Of a DNA stretch of 64,000 nucleotides, positions 57,921 to 64,000 are shown in pieces. The notes under the pieces were generated by a model, which saw only the letters and a program-made list of their open reading frames with translations, had not been told where the DNA came from and searched no databases. The first letter of the stretch is position 1, and every line of letters begins with the position of its first letter. The DNA is from Novipirellula artificiosorum. GTDB taxonomy: Bacteria > Planctomycetota > Planctomycetia > Pirellulales > Pirellulaceae. Made by a program: the position numbers and the translations under genes. Where the stretch lies: NCBI RefSeq assembly GCF_007860135.1, contig NZ_SJPV01000005.1, positions 473,376 to 537,375 on the forward strand, read 5' to 3'.

Positions 57921-60900
57921 TCACTTCACTGGTTCTCCGGTCGGGATACGAAGGAACTGAACCGACATGGGCGGGATCGTGTAGTCGAACCGCTCGCCGA
58001 CCTTTATCGTCCGCACGGCGGGGGTGACCGCATCAGGTGTTTCCAGAGAGTTGGCTGCTGCGGCCGCGCCACTCAGCACCGTCAATGTTCCGCTAGAGCC
58101 CAGAAGCCCGGCTCCCACTAAACGAATCGATACCGAATAGGTCGCAGCCAGCGGATTGGCGATCTTCACGAGGATGTCGCCCGAGGACTTATCAAGGCTG
58201 GCAGCGATTCCAATCTCTTCTGGCAGCCCTTGGTCCTCGTTCTTCAGGTACACATCGCCTTTGTTGAGGCTGAAGAGTTGTTGAACGTGGTAGTTGGGCG
58301 TCTTTACCACGGTCTTGTGGTCGAACCAGATCAGATTGGCGGTCTTCCACTGCGTGAATCCGTAACGGGCGAACAGCGGTGCGTAGGCGGTCATGTGCAC
58401 GATATCGCCGTTTCGCTCGATACCGGTAAGGTAGGCGGCCTCACTGACGGCATTCAACATCGCGTTTCCTCGGGACGCATACTCGCCAACAAAGACCGGA
58501 ACGAGGCTGCGATCCCAGTCGTCAAAGCGATGCTGGTTATTAATGAACCACTTGGGAGCCTGGTAGTAATGCTCGTCCGACAGTTCGACCCTTTGTTCGC
58601 ACATGTGATCGTAGAGCGGCACTCCCGTGCCCAGGCCCGAGGTTCCGACGATCGTGATTTCCGGATGGGCTGCCCGTAGGGCTTTGACGAAATAGGGGAA
58701 CCGCTCACGAAACTCGGGTGTATCGTGGTCCTCGTTGCCGAGCCCGATGTATTTGAGGCCAAACGGTTCCGGATGCCCCATCTCTGCGCGGAGGCGCCCC
58801 CACTTGCTTTCGATTGGACCGTTGGCGAACTCGACCAGATCGATGGCGTCGTCGATCCATGGCTGGAGCTGGTCGATCGGAGCGAACTGTTTTGGATCGC
58901 GGAATCCGCAACTCACGCCAACAGCGAGGATGGGGAGCGGCTCGGCGCCAATGTCTTCACAGAATTGGAAATACTCGAAATAGCCGAGCCCGTACGATTG
59001 ATGATAACCCCAGAGATTGAAGTTCGGCTTGCGGGTTTCAACCGGTCCGACTGTGTCTTTCCAGCGGTAGGCATTGTCCAGCCCCTGGCCATGGGCGACA
59101 CACCCACCGGGGAAGCGGAACAACTTGGGTTTCAGGTCGGCCACTGCCTGAGCAAGATCCTTGCGCAGTCCGTTCTTGCGTCCCATGAAAGTGTCGCGAG
59201 GAAACAGAGACACCATGTCCAGACAGAGCGTGCCGCTGCCGCCGGTCGTAACCACTTCCAAGGTCGCCTGCTCAGCAGTCTCCGATGATGTCAGCGTGGC
59301 TTCGTATTTCTTCCAATCCTTGGATATCCTGCGGACCATCGCCTTGGCGATCACCGAGCCGTCCGATTTGCGAAGGCTGATGAACAGTGGCTTGTCAACG
59401 TCAGTCGTGCGTTTGGCGAAAACGGAAAATTCGTAGACCTTTCCCTTCTCGACATAGATTCCATCGTATCCCGTGTTCGCAAGCCCCACGCCCTCGCCCG
59501 CCTGTTCAATTCGAACCTGGGCATAGTGGCAATTATTATCGTTCAGAGGTTCAGCATCCTCGACCGATACCGTGCAGCGTCCACCGCCGCGTTGGACAGT
59601 CTTCCACGAAAACAAGGACGAGAAGTCGCCGCGTTCCAACTCGCGGCGGATTTGCTTGTCCTTCAGCGGCTCGTACTCGAACGACCGGTTTTCGGCAAGT
59701 TCCGCATAGAGTCCGCCGTCGGCTGCGTAGTTAATGTCCTCGTAGAACACACCGTACAGTTCTTCTTTCAAGGTTACGGTGGGTTGATCGACATGCACCA
59801 CAATCGTTCCGGGCCCGCTTGGCTCTGGCTTCGATTTTGTGGTGACACCAAGCTTGGGTAGACCTTCAAAGAGAATCTCCCCCGCTAAGTCCTTAACCTG
59901 GATATTGCGGAACTCGGCGGCCGTGTTCCAGGTGCCGACGCCTACCCGGCCGGCGATCGCCATGGCTCCTGGTGCGGTTCCATCAAAGAGCTTCCGCCCG
60001 TCGAGCCAGGCTTGAATGCGACGGCCTTCGGTGCGAACGCGGATGTCGTACCAGCGGCCCACATCGATCGAGCCATCCTCGCGACCGCCCACGGCCCGCT
60101 TGCGACCGCCACGCATGTCTTCGATCCCATGCCGAACGTTCTTCCAACCACCAAGATTCAGCCACAGCTGCCCTGTCATTCCATTGTCGCCAAAGAGAAT
60201 CAGAAAACCCTCGGAACCCCGGATCTTTCGAGCCTGAAGCGAGTAATCGATGTTCTTCCAAGCCGGATCACCGAACACATGGGTCAGGTCGGGACGAGAT
60301 GCGTTGCTCTGGCGGAGAACATCGCCGTCAAAACTCCACGCCGCGGATGCTTGCCCCACCCCAGCGACCTGCGATGCGGCCGCGTCCCGGCTTTGCTTAA
60401 CAATCGCCTTCACTAGCTGCGTCTGATCCGGCTTCTGTAGTTTCTCGAGGTCAAAGCCATTCGTCGCACTGCCCGCGTACCGGACGGTCGTGAAGGAATA
60501 CCCAGGTATTTGCATCTTGCCGGAAGCCGGATCCCAGTCCAGCGTGACTGGTACGATAAGGTCCGGATTCTCCGGCGTATTGGCTGCCTCCAGGTCGGGC
60601 GAACCGATGCGCGTGACCTCGACGCCCGTGGGCGTGAATCCTTCGATATCGAGTGTTGCGTCGACTGCTTCGGCACCGATGTTAGCCAGGTAGAGGGTGA
60701 GGACATCGCCCTTCGAGTTCGTCTTGGCGGTGACGTCGAGAAGCGGTTCGCTGCTCTTGGCATTCAGCACCACGGGCAACCATTCGACGCCAAACATGCG
60801 GTCGACGTAGTACGACGGTTGGTAGAAAATCTGATCGGGCGTGAAGTGGATGCGTCCCTGATTCCAAACCAGATTCTTGTTCCACGCCTGGAAGATGTTG

Positions 60901-62651
60901 GCCGTGCCTGTGCGTTCCACGCACAAGGGCAAGCGGTTGAAGGTGTTCAGATTGTGGGCATGGGCCAATCCGCGATCCCAATCGCAACGACTGCCGTTTT
61001 CCTCCATCGGCCAGAGACGCAGATGGAATCCGGGGATCTGCTCGGCTAAGTAATCGTGCATATCGATGCCGACAAAGTTGGCCAATCCGGTGTCGGCATG
61101 GCTGACGACCGAGTGGTAATGAGAATCCAAGACCAGTTGTTTCTCTTGCCCAAGTTCGTGGACAAAACGAGCGATGTCGAGCAGGCATTTCGCTCTCTCG
61201 CCGCCAGGCTCCCACGCCCTGACGTTTAGCGACAACGCAACCTGCATATTGGAGTTCTTATCCCAAATCGCTCCGGCCAACGCTTTGACGCGTTGAGCGT
61301 AGTTGCTATTTGCCGCTTCTTCATTGCCGATTTGGATCATCTGCAGACGATAGGGCTTGGGGTGGCCCAGTTCGATCCGTTTGCGTCCCCACGGCGTGTC
61401 TTCCGAGCCCAAGCAATATTCGATCAACTCGCGCACGTCCTGCTCGGTTTCGTCGATTCGGATACCGAACATGCAATCGATGCCCAGGATCTCGCAAAGA
61501 TCCATGAACTCGAAGAAGGTAAAGCCATGAGAAGCGTAGGGATTGAACCATCCGTGGTAAGGTTGACGCTCGTCAGGCGGACCGATCATCTCTTTCCATT
61601 TGTAGAGATGCCCGTCGGGGGAGCGGTTGACCATCGATCCGTTGTATCGGATCGTCGCCATGGTCATACTCTTCATCGCCTCGGCCATCTCCAGTCGGAC
61701 CGGGAGTTCCTGCAGACGCCCCCAGGACCCAGCTTGAAGAAACGCATAATCGACCGTGATCGTGCCGGGTTTGCGCAGGACCAGGGTAAACCGACCGTCG
61801 GCCGTCCCAGCGTTGGGAACAAGATTGAATTCGACGCGCTGGTACTTTCCCGGCTCAGCCTTTAACGCAACTTCTCGTTCTCCAAGCACCTTGCCGTCGG
61901 CGTCGCGTAGCGAAACAAAGAGCGATTGTCGTTCGTCGCTTTTCACTCGAAGAGTGCCTTCGTAAGGCTTGCCCCCTTCGAGCTTGATACCCCACCGATG
62001 CAGCCCGGCGTTATCGATACCCCACTCGCCGGAACCGTTGACAAAGGTAATCCGTTGAGCCTGCTCACCGGTGAACTGTCCGTTGCGCACCAGCGTGAAG
62101 GAGCCTTGAGCTGATTCGGATTGCACCTTGTTCCACTGACGGCTGATCTGTTCGGGTCCTGTGAACCGGTCGAGCAGTTGTTTGCCTAGATCGCCGGGTA
62201 ACTGCTCTGCAGTCAAATACGGCTTCTTGTCAAAGACCAACGAGCCCAGATTAACCGTCGTCTGTTTGCGACGTGTTTGTTGAATGGAGTCATCCACCTG
62301 TTCTGTGATGTCACCCACCACAGGATACCCACGGCCATTGAACAGCCAGAGGAAGGGCTCGTTCGTGTCATCGCGGCGAACGTATACCTGGAGTTTCTCC
62401 TGATCGCTGAGACCAAGAAAGTCAACGCCTATCTCCTCTTCGAACGCCTCGCCGTGAAGCAACTGGCTGTATAGCCCGCCATACAGCTGATAGTTCAGAT
62501 CCTCGGTGTTGCCGCCGATCAGGCTCACCGGACGCTGATGCAACATTTCGTCCATTTTGACCGTGACGGTCGCTTCGTTGGCGATGGTCAGGCCGGAGAG
62601 ACAGCAAAGGAGATGGGCCGAAAACAGGATCGCCCGCGTGATGATCTTCAT
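57921..62651 (-). CDS. double GH51 enzyme with LamG-like linker domain
   Basis: A 1576-residue secreted protein (signal peptide residues 1-24). The N-terminal GH51-like module has acid/base Glu444 in MIQIGNEEAANSN and a probable nucleophile Glu551 in WPMEENGSRC, but differs from canonical GH51 elsewhere (for example MATIRYNGSMV in place of FRFPGG). Residues 771-925 are a LamG/DUF1080-like domain (GFLILFGDNGMTGQLWLNLG). The second module (about 950-1576) is a canonical GH51: YGVFYEDINYAADGGLYAEL, FRFPGGCVAHG, Glu1307 in GLGNEDHD and Glu1390 in VFVGEYASRG. Two active sites in one chain are rare in this family. The modules may cut different arabinosyl linkages. Confidence 0.9.
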   Translation of the reverse strand: MKIITRAILFSAHLLCCLSGLTIANEATVTVKMDEMLHQRPVSLIGGNTEDLNYQLYGGLYSQLLHGEAFEEEIGVDFLGLSDQEKLQVYVRRDDTNEPFLWLFNGRGYPVVGDITEQVDDSIQQTRRKQTTVNLGSLVFDKKPYLTAEQLPGDLGKQLLDRFTGPEQISRQWNKVQSESAQGSFTLVRNGQFTGEQAQRITFVNGSGEWGIDNAGLHRWGIKLEGGKPYEGTLRVKSDERQSLFVSLRDADGKVLGEREVALKAEPGKYQRVEFNLVPNAGTADGRFTLVLRKPGTITVDYAFLQAGSWGRLQELPVRLEMAEAMKSMTMATIRYNGSMVNRSPDGHLYKWKEMIGPPDERQPYHGWFNPYASHGFTFFEFMDLCEILGIDCMFGIRIDETEQDVRELIEYCLGSEDTPWGRKRIELGHPKPYRLQMIQIGNEEAANSNYAQRVKALAGAIWDKNSNMQVALSLNVRAWEPGGERAKCLLDIARFVHELGQEKQLVLDSHYHSVVSHADTGLANFVGIDMHDYLAEQIPGFHLRLWPMEENGSRCDWDRGLAHAHNLNTFNRLPLCVERTGTANIFQAWNKNLVWNQGRIHFTPDQIFYQPSYYVDRMFGVEWLPVVLNAKSSEPLLDVTAKTNSKGDVLTLYLANIGAEAVDATLDIEGFTPTGVEVTRIGSPDLEAANTPENPDLIVPVTLDWDPASGKMQIPGYSFTTVRYAGSATNGFDLEKLQKPDQTQLVKAIVKQSRDAAASQVAGVGQASAAWSFDGDVLRQSNASRPDLTHVFGDPAWKNIDYSLQARKIRGSEGFLILFGDNGMTGQLWLNLGGWKNVRHGIEDMRGGRKRAVGGREDGSIDVGRWYDIRVRTEGRRIQAWLDGRKLFDGTAPGAMAIAGRVGVGTWNTAAEFRNIQVKDLAGEILFEGLPKLGVTTKSKPEPSGPGTIVVHVDQPTVTLKEELYGVFYEDINYAADGGLYAELAENRSFEYEPLKDKQIRRELERGDFSSLFSWKTVQRGGGRCTVSVEDAEPLNDNNCHYAQVRIEQAGEGVGLANTGYDGIYVEKGKVYEFSVFAKRTTDVDKPLFISLRKSDGSVIAKAMVRRISKDWKKYEATLTSSETAEQATLEVVTTGGSGTLCLDMVSLFPRDTFMGRKNGLRKDLAQAVADLKPKLFRFPGGCVAHGQGLDNAYRWKDTVGPVETRKPNFNLWGYHQSYGLGYFEYFQFCEDIGAEPLPILAVGVSCGFRDPKQFAPIDQLQPWIDDAIDLVEFANGPIESKWGRLRAEMGHPEPFGLKYIGLGNEDHDTPEFRERFPYFVKALRAAHPEITIVGTSGLGTGVPLYDHMCEQRVELSDEHYYQAPKWFINNQHRFDDWDRSLVPVFVGEYASRGNAMLNAVSEAAYLTGIERNGDIVHMTAYAPLFARYGFTQWKTANLIWFDHKTVVKTPNYHVQQLFSLNKGDVYLKNEDQGLPEEIGIAASLDKSSGDILVKIANPLAATYSVSIRLVGAGLLGSSGTLTVLSGAAAAANSLETPDAVTPAVRTIKVGERFDYTIPPMSVQFLRIPTGEPVK

Positions 62652-62664
62652 GGGTAGGGTTGCC

Positions 62665-64000
62665 TCAATGCGCTTCGGGGCCGGCCAGAGCGTCGAACAG
62701 ATGGTCGCCGTCGAGCGACTTCACCTCAACATTCCTGAACACGGCTGACGTGCTCCAAGTCCCGATGCCGACCTTTCCTTGCGACTGCATGTTTCCGTCG
62801 TCCTCGTACTGGAGGACAAGTTCATCATCGACGAATAGCGAGAGGGTGTGTCCTTCGCAGCGTACACGAATCTGGTACCAACGTCCCTGCTCGATGACAA
62901 AGTCGGACTCGGGCCCGATCGGATGTTGTCGCCTCTCGCCCACCAGCTTGCGCTCCACTTGCGTTCGCTGGTTCTGCCAACCGCCGATATTCACCCAGCA
63001 GAATTCGTTGGCATCGCGGCACCGAACGATTACCAGGAACCCTTCTTTTCCAAAACGCTTCTTGGCCTCAAATGAAAACTCGTAGTCACCCCACCCAACA
63101 TCGCCAAACAGAAAACGCTGATCGGCCGAGTCCCGCATCTGCACGAGATGGCCATCTCGGCTCGACCAGCCACGAACGGAACCGACCTTGAGCCGCGCTC
63201 CAGAGAAAACACCGTGGGCATCCTGTAACTTTGCCCCTTTAGGAGCAGAGCTGATTAGCGTGACGTAACGTGTCCCCGGATTCAACGGGCAGAAAAAGCT
63301 TACCGGCGAAAACCGCCATGCATGTCGGGGAAGCTCCTCACCAAGCGTAGCGACACCATCAGTTTCGTTGACTTCAATGCGATTTCCGTTCACCCAAGCG
63401 GCCGTGACCTCTCTGCCGTTGCTGGCGATGACCGCAAGGTTCACCTGACTGTCGTCCGGTCGATCCCAATTCACCCCGACGCGATCAGCGACAAAAGCCA
63501 GCGGACGCTTGAGTATCGACCCGGCCTCGCGAATTTCGCGGATGTCGAACGTAACGAACTGGCAAGCATGAATCCCGATCCCCTGCTCCCCCAAGTCATC
63601 TTCCGTGTCGCGAGTCTCGCGCGTCTGAATGGGACGTAGCGTGTAGGGGCACCAAGAATCGTTCACCACCCCACGCGAGGACATCTCGCACCAGCCCACT
63701 GATTCGAGATCGATTCTCACGCCGGGCGCGATTTCCTGGATGACCCCAGGAACTTCCTCGGCCCGCACGACTCTCTCCACGCCTAGCCCGTTAGCCTGGG
63801 CGGTTGCGCCGCGTGTATCCGTGTCGATTGCTGTTCTCAGTGGAGTCCCCTTCGGATCATCGAACAGATTTCCAAGTGGAATCTCCTGCAAGGGGACTTC
63901 GTGCCGCGTGACGCGTCTCTTGGTAACGGAAGCTGTTTGGCCTTTCACCAGGCGAACGACCGTAGATTCTCTCGGTTCGACATCCACTTCCCCTTCAAGC
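62665..64000 (-). CDS. C-terminal part of a secreted glycosidase-like protein with LamG-like domain (5' end beyond window)
   Basis: The frame stays open to base 64000, so the N-terminus is missing; the GTG at 63987 is probably internal. About 445 residues are visible. The first 250 are beta-rich, with a segment like a carbohydrate-binding module (QVNLAVIASNGREVTAAWVN and on to TRYVTLISSAPKGAKLQDAH). Residues 270-430 are the same LamG/DUF1080-like domain as in the two GH51 proteins (GFLVIVRCRDANEFCWVNIG, then GRWYQIRVRCEGHTLSLFVD). The catalytic domain must lie outside the window. Together with the adjacent double GH51 (stop and start 13 bases apart) it belongs to the arabinoside locus. Confidence 0.72.
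   Translation of the reverse strand, partial: LEGEVDVEPRESTVVRLVKGQTASVTKRRVTRHEVPLQEIPLGNLFDDPKGTPLRTAIDTDTRGATAQANGLGVERVVRAEEVPGVIQEIAPGVRIDLESVGWCEMSSRGVVNDSWCPYTLRPIQTRETRDTEDDLGEQGIGIHACQFVTFDIREIREAGSILKRPLAFVADRVGVNWDRPDDSQVNLAVIASNGREVTAAWVNGNRIEVNETDGVATLGEELPRHAWRFSPVSFFCPLNPGTRYVTLISSAPKGAKLQDAHGVFSGARLKVGSVRGWSSRDGHLVQMRDSADQRFLFGDVGWGDYEFSFEAKKRFGKEGFLVIVRCRDANEFCWVNIGGWQNQRTQVERKLVGERRQHPIGPESDFVIEQGRWYQIRVRCEGHTLSLFVDDELVLQYEDDGNMQSQGKVGIGTWSTSAVFRNVEVKSLDGDHLFDALAGPEAH

Noticed and set aside
1..64000. CRISPR array, rRNA genes or complete insertion sequence
   Set aside because: No regularly spaced repeats, no rRNA-like sequence and no full transposase with terminal repeats were seen.

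Overview
The window looks like part of a marine planctomycete chromosome, most likely Pirellulaceae (Rhodopirellula and relatives). That is an inference from gene content: several S1 sulfatases and glycoside hydrolases, a kinase-like membrane protein whose N-terminal sequence is of planctomycete type, large secreted proteins of unknown function, and dispersed genes with little operon structure between metabolic islands. No rRNA, CRISPR array or complete insertion sequence is visible.

Positions 1-10010 hold a nitrate-to-ammonium (DNRA) locus. A divergent promoter region near 2.5 kb separates a leftward operon (tetraheme cytochrome c, NrfC-like four-cluster ferredoxin, NrfD-like membrane quinol oxidase, which runs off the left edge) from a rightward nap operon (napD, napA, a tetraheme NapB formed by tandem duplication, a NapF/NapG-type ferredoxin and a small unknown protein). 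Nitrite reductase nrfHA lies convergently behind it, followed by a secreted protein of unknown function. No NapC or NapH is visible, so the NrfCD-tetraheme module probably feeds electrons from quinol to NapAB.

Positions 10-26 kb carry chromosomal genes: an S4 RNA-binding protein, a large secreted protein, an overlapping PilZ-like and HD-GYP pair, a pseudokinase-like membrane protein, a glycogen island (glgA, a GalT/ADP-glucose phosphorylase-like gene, a GH57 glucanotransferase), a hemerythrin-like protein, an NhaA antiporter and a LOG-family protein. Positions 26-36 kb are a glycosyltransferase island: three GT8 paralogues and three GT2 enzymes, most ending in the same short basic-Ala-Ala tail. 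It is interrupted by a PLP decarboxylase, an MFS remnant and a nested palindromic repeat. Nif3-like and infC follow.

A tRNA-Val(GAC) at 38.04 kb marks the start of a more AT-rich scar, 38.1-41.2 kb. It contains a decapitated ParA, a decapitated plasmid replication initiator, an intact PIN-domain toxin-antitoxin pair and a transposase stub. From about 41.3 kb to the right edge every gene is on the minus strand. This is a polysaccharide-degradation locus with two GH43 genes (one dead), two GH51 genes (one a double enzyme), a GH127, a DUF5060-type hydrolase, a collapsed GH78-like gene and three intact sulfatases plus one collapsed one. The expected substrate is a sulfated arabinofuranose-rich glycan, possibly with rhamnose.

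The most striking feature is that four genes in this locus keep their start, signal peptide and C-terminus but have lost the middle of the protein. A fifth (GH127) is split by a frameshift at a ten-base G/C homopolymer. This suggests a locus in active decay, phase variation at the homopolymer, or assembly/sequencing artefacts that should be excluded first.
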